Below, piece by piece: positions 41,358 through 51,174 of a stretch of 64,000 bases of DNA; the first letter of the stretch is position 1, and each line of letters begins with the position of its first letter. Under the pieces are notes generated by a model. It was not told where the DNA came from. It saw nothing but the letters and a program-made list of their open reading frames with translations, and made no database searches. Source of the DNA: Pseudoalteromonas rubra (GTDB lineage: Bacteria; Pseudomonadota; Gammaproteobacteria; Enterobacterales; Alteromonadaceae); assembly GCF_000238295.3 (NCBI RefSeq), contig NZ_AHCD03000036.1:62001-126000 (forward strand). The letters run 5' to 3'. Both the position numbers and the translations under genes were made by a program.

Positions 41358-42602
41358 ATGGAAAATCTCTTTAGAAAAGAAGTATTAGAGAGTAAAAGAC
41401 ACCGGCTAGAAGGAGCTGTAAGTTTAGTTCAACCACCCGTGTTCAAGACACTGGCTTTACTTATCCTGATCGTCGTTGTTATAAGCATTATCTTTCTTGC
41501 CAGTGGCAGTTATGCGCGCAAAGAGCGCGTCTCTGGTGTCATAGAGCCCAATACCGGGATACTCAAGCTGGTTGCCCCACAAACCGGGATTATTGCTGAA
41601 GTATTGGTGTCTGAAGGAGATTATGTGGAAGCGGATCAGCCCCTGTTACGGGTTGCATCAGCGAAGCACAGTACTCAGTCACTGGAGCTCAATCAGGCAT
41701 TGCTCAATCAGTATAATTTTCAGTTGCGCAACTTGCAGCAGCAGATCACGCAGCAAAAACGTCAACAAGCGCTTGAACTGACTGAGCTCAGACAACAAAA
41801 AGCCACCGCAGAAGCGCGTTTAAAAGAGCTGGATAGTCAGGCGAGCACGTTTGAAAAACGGCTCCAGTTGAATCGGCAAATGGTAGGCCAGATCAGTACC
41901 CTCAAAGGCACCGGATATATCTCTGAGCTGGAATTGCAGCGACAAAAAGACACCTTGCTGTCGTTACAGCAGCAGGCTTCCAGCATTCAGTCGGAACGGC
42001 TGACATTGGCATCGCAAATCCAACAATATGATACCGATCTGGAAAAACTGCCATTGCAGCATAATGAGCGTCTCAGCCAGCTGGAATCTCAGCAGGCAGA
42101 TTTACAGATCCAGTTATCATCGGTTGAACAGCAACGCCTTGGCGAATTGCGTGCACCGAAAGCCGGTGTGGTCACGGGATTACTCGGTAAAGTGGGTAAG
42201 AGTGTCAATGCAGGACAAAACCTGCTGAGTATTTTGCCGCAAGGCAGTCAGATGCAGGCGATCATTTATGTACCGACGTCGTCGTTTGGGTTTATTAACT
42301 TCGGCCAGGAAACCAAACTGCGTTACCACGCCTTTCCATACGAGAAATTTGGCATCTACAACGGCACCGTTAAGCAGGTCAGCAACAGTGTGATCCTGCC
42401 AGATGAAACCAGCACGCCGGGTGTGATACAGCAGCCCGCTTATCGGGTTGTGGTGTCACTGGAAGCGCAGCAGATCACCGCTTATGGTAAAGCAACACCA
42501 CTGCGGGCCGGGATGATGCTCGATGCCGATATCATTGTCGAAGAACGCTCTTTATTGCGTTGGTTATTTGATCCCGTGTTTAGTATTAAAGGACAGCTGT
42601 AG
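41358..42602 (+). CDS. HlyD-family adaptor of the C39 peptide exporter
   Basis: 414 aa. One N-terminal TM helix (TLALLILIVVVISIIFLASG, residues ~34-53) anchors it in the inner membrane. A lipoyl half follows (APQTGIIAEVLVSEGDYVEA), then a long Gln-rich coiled coil (~95-245), the second lipoyl half (LRAPKAGVVTGLLGKVGKSV) and a beta-barrel. This is the layout of colicin V/microcin secretion adaptors (CvaA, MchE). It stands 30 bp before the C39 ABC exporter and would bridge it to TolC. No strong ribosome-binding site is seen before the ATG at 41358. Confidence 0.9.
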   Translation: MENLFRKEVLESKRHRLEGAVSLVQPPVFKTLALLILIVVVISIIFLASGSYARKERVSGVIEPNTGILKLVAPQTGIIAEVLVSEGDYVEADQPLLRVASAKHSTQSLELNQALLNQYNFQLRNLQQQITQQKRQQALELTELRQQKATAEARLKELDSQASTFEKRLQLNRQMVGQISTLKGTGYISELELQRQKDTLLSLQQQASSIQSERLTLASQIQQYDTDLEKLPLQHNERLSQLESQQADLQIQLSSVEQQRLGELRAPKAGVVTGLLGKVGKSVNAGQNLLSILPQGSQMQAIIYVPTSSFGFINFGQETKLRYHAFPYEKFGIYNGTVKQVSNSVILPDETSTPGVIQQPAYRVVVSLEAQQITAYGKATPLRAGMMLDADIIVEERSLLRWLFDPVFSIKGQL

Positions 42603-42632
42603 GCTGCAACTACAAGAATAAAAAGGCTTTTT

Positions 42633-44777
42633 ATGCACGTTGAAGACGAATCACCGGTACAGCAGTTACAGTTCTGGTCAAGGAAGTCACTGCCTGTCAT
42701 TTTGCAATCTGAGGCCGCCGAATGTGGCCTTGCCAGTCTCGCCATGGTGGCCGCATATCATGGCTATCACAGCGATCTTACCTCACTAAGGCAAAAGTTC
42801 AGTATTTCCATCGAAGGGGCAACCCTGCTGGATATTATGCATTTTGCTGAGAAGCTGGAAATGAGTTCACGGCCCTTACGCATTGAACTCGAAGATCTCG
42901 ATGCACTGCAAACCCCCTGTATCCTGCACTGGGATATGAATCACTTTGTGGTGCTGAAAAAGGCCAACGAAAAACGCATCGTGATCCATGACCCAGCCTC
43001 GGGCGAGAAAACGTATACCATGGCGGAGGCGTCCAAGCACTTCACCGGCGTGGCACTTGAGCTGACCCCGACCAAGAGCTTTGAAAAGAAAGAAAAGAAA
43101 CCGAGTTTACAGTTCTCGGATTTCTGGAGTCGTATCACCGGCCTGAAACGGTCACTGACGCTGATCTTCTTATTGTCTATTTTACTGCAAGTGTTCACCC
43201 TCGCTGCGCCATACTATATTCAGCTGGTGATCGATGATGTGGTATTAACCGGGGATACGAACTTATTAACTGTTCTGGCTACCGGCTTTTTCCTGGTGCT
43301 GGTATTTGAAATCGCCACCAATGCGTTGCGGGGCTTTACCTTGCTGCATTTTGGTAACCAGATGAATATTCAGCTCGGTGCCAACCTTTTCCATCATCTG
43401 GTGCGGCTGCCGATTTCGTATTTTGAAAAACGTCATATGGGTGACGTTGTATCCCGTTTTGGCTCATTGCAGCAGGTGAAGCAAATTCTCACCACTGGGG
43501 TGATCGAAGCCATCATTGACGGGCTGATGGCCATCATCACACTGGCCATGATCTTCTTTTATAGTCCCACTTTATCGGCTGTGGTCCTGGCAGCGGTAAT
43601 AGCCTATGCCATTGTGCGCATTGCCATGTACCGACCGTTTCGCAATATCAGCGAGCAAGAGATCATGGCGCGCGCGGAAGAAAACTCCAACTTCATGGAA
43701 ACCGTGCGAGGCATTCAGACGATCAAACTGTTTGGCTCAGAAGTAAAACGCGAAGGTCAGTGGCAAAACCGCTATGCCAATGCCATTAACCAGAGCATTC
43801 GTCTGGGGAACTTTCAGATTGGTTACGATGCCATCAACCGGGCGTTGTTTGGGATTGAAAACATACTGGTAGTGTATCTGGCGGCGCACTTAGTGCTGGA
43901 TGGCGGATTCAGTACCGGGATGTTGTTTGCGTTTATGTCGTATAAGCGCCAGTTTATGGACAAAACAGCCAACCTGATTGAGAAGCTTATTGAATTTAAA
44001 ATGGTTGGACTGCACTTTGACCGTATCGCGGATATCGCGTTGACTGACAAGGAGATCCTCCAACCAGATCAGGTCAAACAGCATCAGGTGAAGGGTCAGA
44101 TAGAGTTACGCAATATTTGCTTTGCGTATTCCGATGCGACCCCGAATGTGCTGAATGATCTCAACCTGACCATCGAAGCGGGCGAGTCAGTGGCGATCAC
44201 CGGCCCTTCCGGTTGTGGTAAATCGACCCTGCTGAAAATTATGTTAGGCCTGAACTTGCCAAAAAGCGGTGAGATACTGATTGACGGCGTGCCTATGGAG
44301 CAGATCGGTGCACGTCAGTATCGTCAGCAAATTGCCGCCGTGATGCAGGACGATGAACTCTTGTCCGGCTCCGTGGCGGATAACATCGCCTTTTTTGATA
44401 CACCGATTGATATGGAACGAGTGGTTTATTGTGCCCAACTTGCTGCGATCCATGATGATATCAGCCAGATGCCGATGAACTACGACAGTCTGATTGGGGA
44501 CATGGGATCGAGTCTGTCAGGGGGCCAGAAACAGCGTATCATTCTGGCGCGTGCCTTGTATAAACAGCCTAAAATTCTGTTTATGGACGAAGCCACCAGT
44601 CACTTAGATACCAACCTGGAGTCAGACATCAATGAAGCGGTATCGCGCCTGGATATTACCCGGGTAATTATTGCACACCGTAAAGAAACCATCGCCTCTG
44701 CTGATCGGGAAGTCAGGCTGAAGAAGGCAGACATACCGGACCCTTATGCACAAGAAGAAGAATCTGTGTGTGAATAA
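42633..44777 (+). CDS. Peptidase C39-containing ABC exporter (bacteriocin processing and secretion)
   Basis: 714 aa, the usual CvaB/LagD/MchF architecture. Residues ~20-150 are a C39 Cys peptidase: Cys31 in SEAAECGLASLAMVAAYHGY, the His in HWDMNHFVVL near 107 and the Asp in IHDPASGEK. This domain cuts precursor peptides after Gly-Gly. A six-TM export domain (~170-450) and an NBD with Walker A GPSGCGKST, signature LSGGQKQR and Walker B ILFMDEATSHLD follow. All catalytic residues are present. It pairs with the adaptor at 41358 and most likely processes the four GG peptides at 37625-39477, which lie on the other side of glmU. Confidence 0.94.
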   Translation: MHVEDESPVQQLQFWSRKSLPVILQSEAAECGLASLAMVAAYHGYHSDLTSLRQKFSISIEGATLLDIMHFAEKLEMSSRPLRIELEDLDALQTPCILHWDMNHFVVLKKANEKRIVIHDPASGEKTYTMAEASKHFTGVALELTPTKSFEKKEKKPSLQFSDFWSRITGLKRSLTLIFLLSILLQVFTLAAPYYIQLVIDDVVLTGDTNLLTVLATGFFLVLVFEIATNALRGFTLLHFGNQMNIQLGANLFHHLVRLPISYFEKRHMGDVVSRFGSLQQVKQILTTGVIEAIIDGLMAIITLAMIFFYSPTLSAVVLAAVIAYAIVRIAMYRPFRNISEQEIMARAEENSNFMETVRGIQTIKLFGSEVKREGQWQNRYANAINQSIRLGNFQIGYDAINRALFGIENILVVYLAAHLVLDGGFSTGMLFAFMSYKRQFMDKTANLIEKLIEFKMVGLHFDRIADIALTDKEILQPDQVKQHQVKGQIELRNICFAYSDATPNVLNDLNLTIEAGESVAITGPSGCGKSTLLKIMLGLNLPKSGEILIDGVPMEQIGARQYRQQIAAVMQDDELLSGSVADNIAFFDTPIDMERVVYCAQLAAIHDDISQMPMNYDSLIGDMGSSLSGGQKQRIILARALYKQPKILFMDEATSHLDTNLESDINEAVSRLDITRVIIAHRKETIASADREVRLKKADIPDPYAQEEESVCE

Positions 44778-44883
44778 GGCCACGCGGCATTGTTTTTAAT
44801 ATGTAAAAATTATGAGTGGTTGTGGTTGAGCGGGCGGATATTTTAGGTTAACGTCAAATAAGGCTACACAGGTACAAACGGGG

Positions 44884-44908
44884 AAGCATGCATTATGGGT
44901 GCATGCTT
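44884..44908. promoter_or_regulatory. Hairpin in the exporter-lanC gap
   Basis: A perfect 9-bp inverted repeat AAGCATGCA / TGCATGCTT with loop TTATGGG, in the 180-bp gap before lanC. It has no T-run. It could be an operator, an mRNA-processing site or a partial attenuator between the export genes and the modification genes. Confidence 0.45.
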
Positions 44909-44960
44909 ACCGGCGCCGACACGATAACAATAACGAAAGACGAACAGATTAAGGATGAAC

Positions 44961-46175
44961 ATGGCAGAACAATTTGCATTGTCGACGCAGCAGCGCGACA
45001 CCATCAACACCCTCCTTGCAATTATCACAGACAAAGTCAGTACCAGCGTACGAGACGCCAATTTACCCCATGGCTTGCTGAGCGGGTTAGCAGGTCAGCT
45101 GCTGTTTTTATACAAAGCCTATGAGTATGATGCGAGCCTGGTCGACGAAGCGTTGTTTACAGAGAAGCTGGAAGCGCTCCAGGAAGGATTGGATCAGCAG
45201 AGTTTTGAGATGAGTAATGGTCTGGCGGGACAAGCCTGGCTGCTGGAGTACCTGAATCAGGCCGATCCTGAAAATTACGACCCGGAGCTACTGGAAGAAG
45301 TCGACGAGCTATTCCGCGAGTCACTGGATCATCAACCCTGGCAGGGTGAAATCGAAATGGTACTGGGGCTGTCCGGGTTTGCACCTTATGCCTCCCGTCG
45401 TGCTAAGCAGTCTGATCAAACGGCCCTGTATGACGTGATTGTCAGTGGCCTGGAAAGCACCGCCACCCGGTTTGACAATGGCCATATCACCTGGTCACAA
45501 CCACAAGAGTCCGTTTATCGCTTTAACAAAGATGAACCCACTGAGCCTGAGTATAACCTCGGCCTGGCACATGGTGTGCCGGGGATCATCGCGGCGTTGT
45601 TACCCGCAGTGCAGATCCCGGCGTTGAAAGAGCGGGTGACAACCCTGTTGCTGGGCGCCTGTGACTGGTTGTTAGAGCAGCAAAGTACGGACTGCACTTC
45701 GCATTCGTGTTTTGGCTCCAGCGCAGGGGGCGAGCACCACTCACGCCTGGGCTGGTGTTACGGTGACCTGACCATTGCCATGACTTTGGCACGGGTCGGC
45801 CAGCAGCTGGACCGCCCAAGTTATGTTGAGCGGGCCCTTGAAATCGGCTTGCACGCTGCCGGACGCGATGAGCGGTCTGGTCATATTACCGATGCCGGCC
45901 TCTGTCATGGTTTTTATGGTATGGCGGTAATTTATCAGATCCTGAATCAACTCATGCCGCACCCACGCTTCGTTCAGGCAATGCAATACTGGGTTGACTA
46001 CTCGCTTCAGCAATACACCGAGCGGGGTGTTGAGTCCCTGTACGCATACAATGGCTTAGATAAAGCATACAACGAAGATTTCGGATTTCTTATGGGCTAT
46101 GCCGGCATAGGCCTGGCATTAACTACTTTATTTGATGACGACACAGGTTGGGTTGATTGTTTGTTAATGGCATAG
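44961..46175 (+). CDS. lanC: LanC-like lanthionine synthetase cyclase
   Basis: About 404 aa starting at the ATG at 44961. An ATG at 44955 overlaps the AAGGA ribosome-binding site and is less likely. LanC cyclases add Cys thiols to dehydrated Ser/Thr to form (methyl)lanthionine. The Zn ligands are visible: Cys in GWCYGDLTIAM (~265) and Cys-His in DAGLCHGFYGMAV (~315-316). Other alpha-toroid repeat motifs are GLLSGLAGQLLFL, SNGLAGQAWLLEYL and GLAHGVPGIIAALL. The active site looks complete, so ring formation is expected on at least some precursors. lanB follows 10 bp later. Confidence 0.9.
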   Translation: MAEQFALSTQQRDTINTLLAIITDKVSTSVRDANLPHGLLSGLAGQLLFLYKAYEYDASLVDEALFTEKLEALQEGLDQQSFEMSNGLAGQAWLLEYLNQADPENYDPELLEEVDELFRESLDHQPWQGEIEMVLGLSGFAPYASRRAKQSDQTALYDVIVSGLESTATRFDNGHITWSQPQESVYRFNKDEPTEPEYNLGLAHGVPGIIAALLPAVQIPALKERVTTLLLGACDWLLEQQSTDCTSHSCFGSSAGGEHHSRLGWCYGDLTIAMTLARVGQQLDRPSYVERALEIGLHAAGRDERSGHITDAGLCHGFYGMAVIYQILNQLMPHPRFVQAMQYWVDYSLQQYTERGVESLYAYNGLDKAYNEDFGFLMGYAGIGLALTTLFDDDTGWVDCLLMA

Positions 46176-46185
46176 GGAGTGAGTG

Positions 46186-49100
46186 ATGTCTAAACAACTA
46201 AAAAATGACGATTTTTTTGTAATTCGTACGCCTCGTCTGGGGCTGGAGCAATTGGCACAGTTCGGACAGGACGATGCCGACACCAATGTGCTGCTGGCTG
46301 CCTGGCTGGCCACGCCTGGGGTCGAAGAAGCCATTTATCTGGCCAGCCCGTCTTTGCTTGAGCGGATTGATCAGTGGCGCACCAAACCTGACTCTAAGCA
46401 GGGGAAAAAGGTGGCGCATGCGCTGATAAAATACATGGTCCGGATGTGTTCCCGACCCACGCCATTCGGCCTGTTTTCTGGGATCCATCAGGGCAGTATC
46501 GCGCCACACACAGCGCTGAATGTTGCCGAGTTAACGCAGGATAGCCGTAAAACCCGGCTCGATATGTTTTATCTCAATGCGCTGAAAGATCACTTTATCA
46601 AGCATGCCTCACGCTCGGATACGCTGACCTATAAGCCGAATTCTTCTCACTATTTTATTGCTGAGCAATGTCGCTACATAGAAACTTACCTGTCCGAAGA
46701 GACCATGCAGTATCGTCTGAGCGCAGTGGAAAGTGACGAGTACTTCCGTTTTGTGCTGGACGCTGCACGCGATGGTAAAAGCTTCAATGCCCTGGTGGCG
46801 CAGTTTTGTGCCGAGTATGATGAGGCCGACCAGGAAGAGGTCGAAGCCTATGTTCAGGACCTGATTGATGAAGGCGTGTTACTGGCGGATATTCCCTTGC
46901 CGCTGACCGGTGAATCACCGGATCGCGCCTTATTAAAATCCATCACCGAAATTAAAGAGCTCGACACGGCAGATAAGCTGGCGACAGCACTGGCGCAGAT
47001 TGATGCACTGGATGCACAAAAAACCGGGGACATTGCCCCCTATAAACAATTGTTGGCTCACCTGCAAACCCTGCCAGTGAAGGTGCAGGAAAATAAGCTC
47101 TTCCAGAGTGATATTTATCGTGATTTTAATGACTGCCAGTTAGCTGAGCAGGACGTCTTGCGCCTGCAAAAACAACTGGAGCTGATCGCGGGTTTGAGTG
47201 TCTCTGAGCAGGGCAACTCGCTGAGTCAGTTTATGACGAAGTTTAATGCCCGCTTTGAAGGCCAGTTTGTCCCGCTGGATAAAATCCTCGACGATGAGTC
47301 CGGAATAGGTATCTCCACCGAAACCGGGTATGAGGCACCTCTGGTAGCAGGGCTGAACCTGGCCCGTGGTGGCTCTGCTCAGCAGACTATGCCGGAAGTC
47401 AGCGTGCTGGATGGCATTGTTGAAGATGCCCTGAGCCAGCCTCAAAATCGCGGTAAAGACTGTGTGGTATTACGTGGCAAAGAGCTGAAGCAAAAAATCA
47501 CCAATAAAGATGCCGTTACCAAGTTCCCGTATTCATTCGCTATCATGGTAAGCCTGTATCAGGATGACCGTGGCAATCCGGTACACAAATTTAATGGTTG
47601 TTATGGTCCTTCCGCGGCCAATTTGCTGGGTCGTTTTTGTCACCTGGATGACGGCCTTAAAGACAATGTGGTGGCCCATCTGGCCGCCGAGCAAGCACAC
47701 AGCGACGAGGTGATTTTTGCCGAAGTGGTGCACATGCCGGAAGGGCGTCCGGGTAATGTCATCGCGCGTCCGCATCTGCGTCAGTATGAAATTGTGTTCC
47801 TGGCCGACAGCGCCCTGGATGATGAGTATCAGATCCCGTTAAGTGATCTGTATGTCTGGGTCGAAGGCCAGCGCGTGAAGCTCTGGAGTAAACGACTCAA
47901 TAAACAAGTGGTGCCGCGTTTGTCGAGTGCCCATAACTACTCAGCTCGCAGCCTGAGTGCATATAAATTCCTGTGTATGCTGCAACACCAGGATGGCAGG
48001 CCGCCGCAGTTTAAGTTGCCAGCCAGTCTGGAGCGGGCGTCGTTTGTGCCACGCCTGATGCTGGACAACCTGATCCTGAGCGAAAAAACCTGGCGGATCG
48101 ACAGAACCGAACTGGAAGCCATCAGCAAAAAAGGTCAGTTCGATCGCGCTAAGCTGGATGCCTTACTGGCAACCTATCAGCTTGACCCGCAGATCAGCTT
48201 TGCGATGTCTGACAATGTGTTACAGCTGGACTTACGCAACCCGGATATGTTTGCGATTTTACTGGCCGAGACAAAAGGCCATAGTCGGGTTGAACTTAAA
48301 GAAGTGCTCAGCCAGCATTTTCCATCCAGAGTGGTCGATGCACAAGGCAATCATTACAGCAATGAAGTCATTATTCCTTTTACCAATGAGCATGCGCCAC
48401 CGCATCGCCACTTCAGCGATGATCCACTGGGCAACATCACCGCAGCCCCATTGAAGCGTCGCTTTAGTGCGGGATCTGAGTGGTTAAGCCTGAAGATATA
48501 TTCGGGTAATTCTCTGGTTGAACAATTGCTCACGGAAGAATTGTTACCCATGATAGAGCAAAGTGGCGACCTGTACGACAAGTGGTTCTTTATTCGTTAT
48601 GGCGATCCGGATTGGCATCTGCGCTTGCGTTTTCATGGTGACCCCGGGCTGTTATGCGGCCAGTTGCTGCCTAAACTGAATGCTCTGCTGGATCCCAAAG
48701 TAGAGAGCGGCGAACTACATAAAGTCGAACTGATGACGTACGAGCGTGAAGTAGAGCGTTACGGCGGCCCTGAATCTATGGCTTTGGTAGAGTCGCTGTT
48801 TATGTACGACAGTGCGCTGATCGCTAAAACCTGTGCCTTGATTGATGAGTACGGTGAGGATGTACGCTGGCGTATGGCGCTGGCACACACCCATAAACTG
48901 CTGGATTTGTTTGAATACGATGAAGCCGGTCGTTTTGCGCTGATCAGTCAGTTACGCGATGGCTTTGGCAGAGAGTTTAATGAAACCAGTGTACTGCGTA
49001 AGCAGCTGGGGAATCGATATCGTGATTATGAAGCACAGCTGGATAAGGATTTTGCGGTACTGACTCAGCAGCCGCAAGCACAAGCGGATGAAGCACAGCA

Positions 49101-49332
49101 GGCGTTGTTTGCTATCTTGTCGCAATGGGTGCTGGCAGCAGAGCCGGTGGTGACGGTGCTTAATCGCATGATCGATGAAGGTAAGCTCAATTGCAGCAAA
49201 GATACTTTACTGGGCTCGCTGCTGCATATGCACAATAACCGGATGTTCAAGGCCTATGGTCGTGAGCAGGAGCTGGTGATCCACGATATGCTGCGTCGTA
49301 AGTATTTTTCGGCCGATAAAAAAGCCGATTAA
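46186..49332 (+). CDS. lanB: Full-length LanB-type lantibiotic dehydratase
   Basis: About 1048 aa from ATG 46186; the preceding GTG is part of the GTGATG run and adds only one residue. The N-terminal glutamylation domain has the family motif RMCSRPTPFGLFSGIHQGS near residue 87. The C-terminal elimination (SpaB-C/thiopeptide-type) domain has EWLSLKIYSGNSLVEQLL and KWFFIRYGDPDWHLRLRFHG near 800-830. Both domains are in one chain, as in NisB. The enzyme would glutamylate Ser/Thr of the precursor with Glu-tRNA and eliminate to dehydroamino acids. Coupled to lanC. A terminator follows. Confidence 0.93.
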   Translation: MSKQLKNDDFFVIRTPRLGLEQLAQFGQDDADTNVLLAAWLATPGVEEAIYLASPSLLERIDQWRTKPDSKQGKKVAHALIKYMVRMCSRPTPFGLFSGIHQGSIAPHTALNVAELTQDSRKTRLDMFYLNALKDHFIKHASRSDTLTYKPNSSHYFIAEQCRYIETYLSEETMQYRLSAVESDEYFRFVLDAARDGKSFNALVAQFCAEYDEADQEEVEAYVQDLIDEGVLLADIPLPLTGESPDRALLKSITEIKELDTADKLATALAQIDALDAQKTGDIAPYKQLLAHLQTLPVKVQENKLFQSDIYRDFNDCQLAEQDVLRLQKQLELIAGLSVSEQGNSLSQFMTKFNARFEGQFVPLDKILDDESGIGISTETGYEAPLVAGLNLARGGSAQQTMPEVSVLDGIVEDALSQPQNRGKDCVVLRGKELKQKITNKDAVTKFPYSFAIMVSLYQDDRGNPVHKFNGCYGPSAANLLGRFCHLDDGLKDNVVAHLAAEQAHSDEVIFAEVVHMPEGRPGNVIARPHLRQYEIVFLADSALDDEYQIPLSDLYVWVEGQRVKLWSKRLNKQVVPRLSSAHNYSARSLSAYKFLCMLQHQDGRPPQFKLPASLERASFVPRLMLDNLILSEKTWRIDRTELEAISKKGQFDRAKLDALLATYQLDPQISFAMSDNVLQLDLRNPDMFAILLAETKGHSRVELKEVLSQHFPSRVVDAQGNHYSNEVIIPFTNEHAPPHRHFSDDPLGNITAAPLKRRFSAGSEWLSLKIYSGNSLVEQLLTEELLPMIEQSGDLYDKWFFIRYGDPDWHLRLRFHGDPGLLCGQLLPKLNALLDPKVESGELHKVELMTYEREVERYGGPESMALVESLFMYDSALIAKTCALIDEYGEDVRWRMALAHTHKLLDLFEYDEAGRFALISQLRDGFGREFNETSVLRKQLGNRYRDYEAQLDKDFAVLTQQPQAQADEAQQALFAILSQWVLAAEPVVTVLNRMIDEGKLNCSKDTLLGSLLHMHNNRMFKAYGREQELVIHDMLRRKYFSADKKAD

Positions 49333-49346
49333 GAAACCAAAAGACA

Positions 49347-49383
49347 AAAGCGCACCCTGAAGGCGACTTTAGGGGCGCTTTTT
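49347..49383 (+). terminator. Terminator after lanB
   Basis: Imperfect stem AAAGCGCACCCT / AGGGGCGCTTT with a T-run after it, 15 bp downstream of the lanB stop. It marks the end of the RiPP locus. Confidence 0.8.
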
Positions 49384-49439
49384 GTGTTTTCAGGGTCCAT
49401 TGGCTACTTTTTAGTAAAATCACAACACAGGACGACCTC

Positions 49440-49982
49440 ATGATGCGTATCATCAAGTACTGGCTCTGCACCCTGGCGCTGGGCGTGTGCAGCCTATCCG
49501 GGCTGGCAGCAGACAACCCCCCCAGGCAGCTCGCTCAGGAGCTAGCGGTCTTTCAGCCTTTCCTTGGGACCTGGCAGGCTGATTTCGCGGTCCCTGCAGA
49601 CCAGCCGCCGATGCGTGATATCAGTCGCTGGGAACGTGCGCTGAATGGCACGGCTGTGCGCACTTTGCATTCTATTAATGCCGGTATGTATGGCGGAGAA
49701 TCTCTGATCTTCTGGGATAAGAGTAAAAGCGCCCTGGTTTTTTATTATTTCACCACCGCCGGGTTCTACACCCAGGGAACGATAGAGGTACTCAGCCCTA
49801 CCGAGTTCGTGGCCGTTGAGGATGTGACCGGCAGCAAAGACGGCATTACTCAGGTAAAATCTATCAGCCGGTTTAAAGAGGGCCGCTTTACGGTATCCAC
49901 CCAGTATCTTAAGCAAGGCACCTGGACAGAGCCAGAGCAGCGTACCTATGTGCGTAGCAATGAGACAGTGCAGTTTAAATAA
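49440..49982 (+). CDS. Exported protein of unknown function, 180 aa
   Basis: A signal peptide covers residues 1-24 (MMRIIKYWLCTLALGVCSLS, GLAA). The mature part contains FQPFLGTWQADFAVPADQP and many beta-strand-like stretches (LIFWDKSKSALVFYYFTTAG, FVAVEDVTGSKDG), which together look like a small lipocalin-like beta-barrel of the sort seen in DUF1579-type proteins; this is an impression from the pattern GTW...W. It lies 38 bp before an AraC-type regulator in the same direction. Function not recognised. Confidence 0.75.
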   Translation: MMRIIKYWLCTLALGVCSLSGLAADNPPRQLAQELAVFQPFLGTWQADFAVPADQPPMRDISRWERALNGTAVRTLHSINAGMYGGESLIFWDKSKSALVFYYFTTAGFYTQGTIEVLSPTEFVAVEDVTGSKDGITQVKSISRFKEGRFTVSTQYLKQGTWTEPEQRTYVRSNETVQFK

Positions 49983-50019
49983 CTGTGAAGTAAATCATAA
50001 CAATAATAAAGAGTTAAAC

Positions 50020-51075
50020 ATGCTCACCCCGCTTAGTATTTCAGGGCTGACTTTGTTTCAGGTGATCTTTGCCTGGCAGATGTGTTTTGCCGCCATACTC
50101 GTGTGGCAACACCCGAAAAGTCGCTGCCTGATGTTCTTTTTTGTATTTCAGGCCCTGCTCTGTGTTGCTAACGTACTTGAAAGTGCTGGCTATGCGTTGG
50201 CAGGGTACGTCATTACCCCGGCTTTTACTGTGGCCATGGGGCCGGCCTGGTATCTCAGTGTCTGCACACTGGTAGGCGCATCAGGAGGTGCCCTTAAATC
50301 TGGTCGTCATTTGTTATTGCCTCTGGTATCGCTGGGCCTGACCGACTATGTTCAGCCGCTGATAGCGCTGGGCAGCGTGATGCTATTGTGCTATCTGGTG
50401 GCGTGTTTACGGCTGCTACGAGATTATCGCGATACGGTGTATCAGGTCCATGCTGATGCGCCGACTATGGGCCTGAACTGGCTGACCTGGTTGCTCGGCG
50501 GTTATGTCGTACTGAGTTTGACTGATTTTGTGCGCATGAATGTTCAACCCATCACGCCCATGCCGTGGAAAGCCTACTGGTATTTTGCTCACGAGGTGGG
50601 CTTTTTTGGCATTCTGTCTTTGTTGCTGGTGGGGGTGATAAAGCAGCCACACTTTTTTAATCGTCTGGCACAGTATCAGGCGCTGAGTCAGCCCGAAGAA
50701 GCGGATCAGGACAAGCAGTTAGCCCTGTCAATATTTGAGGCGGTGGACGCACAGATAAGAGAGCAGGCATTATTTTGTCAACCAAGGCTGAGTATTCAGC
50801 ACATTGCGGATCAGCTATCACTGGGTGTGAAGCAGGTTTCGTGGGCGATTAATTCGGTCTCGAACAATAACTTTTCTAATTATATCAATGAAATCAGGCT
50901 TGAGCAGATAGAGAAACAGTTAGCCGATCCGGCGTATGCAGAGGTCTCGATACTCAGCATTGCGATGGACAATGGGTTTAATGCCAAGTCGACCTTCAAT
51001 CAGGCCTTCAAAGCACGCACGGGGATGACGCCCACCCGGTATCGTACCCATTGTCGTACACTGTCTGCGGTTTGA
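50020..51075 (+). CDS. Membrane-anchored AraC-family regulator
   Basis: About 351 aa from the ATG at 50020, which has AAAGAGTTAAAC upstream. An ATG at 49948 lies inside the preceding gene. Residues 1-215 contain several hydrophobic helices (LTLFQVIFAWQMCFAAILVW, WLTWLLGGYVVLSLTDFVRM, VGFFGILSLLLVGVI), so the sensor part is a polytopic membrane domain. The C-terminal ~100 residues are an AraC double helix-turn-helix (IQHIADQLSLGVKQVSWAIN, later FNAKSTFNQAFKARTGMTPT). Regulators of this kind often control nearby genes. A second protein of the same type is at 55765-56829 on the opposite strand. Confidence 0.87.
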   Translation: MLTPLSISGLTLFQVIFAWQMCFAAILVWQHPKSRCLMFFFVFQALLCVANVLESAGYALAGYVITPAFTVAMGPAWYLSVCTLVGASGGALKSGRHLLLPLVSLGLTDYVQPLIALGSVMLLCYLVACLRLLRDYRDTVYQVHADAPTMGLNWLTWLLGGYVVLSLTDFVRMNVQPITPMPWKAYWYFAHEVGFFGILSLLLVGVIKQPHFFNRLAQYQALSQPEEADQDKQLALSIFEAVDAQIREQALFCQPRLSIQHIADQLSLGVKQVSWAINSVSNNNFSNYINEIRLEQIEKQLADPAYAEVSILSIAMDNGFNAKSTFNQAFKARTGMTPTRYRTHCRTLSAV

Positions 51076-51174
51076 TTAACCTGACACTTAACTTTGACCG
51101 TACAGAATCCGGATCCTGAACGAATAAAAGTAGCTTTTTCAATATATTGGTTCTCAGATTAGAAGGAGAACCAG

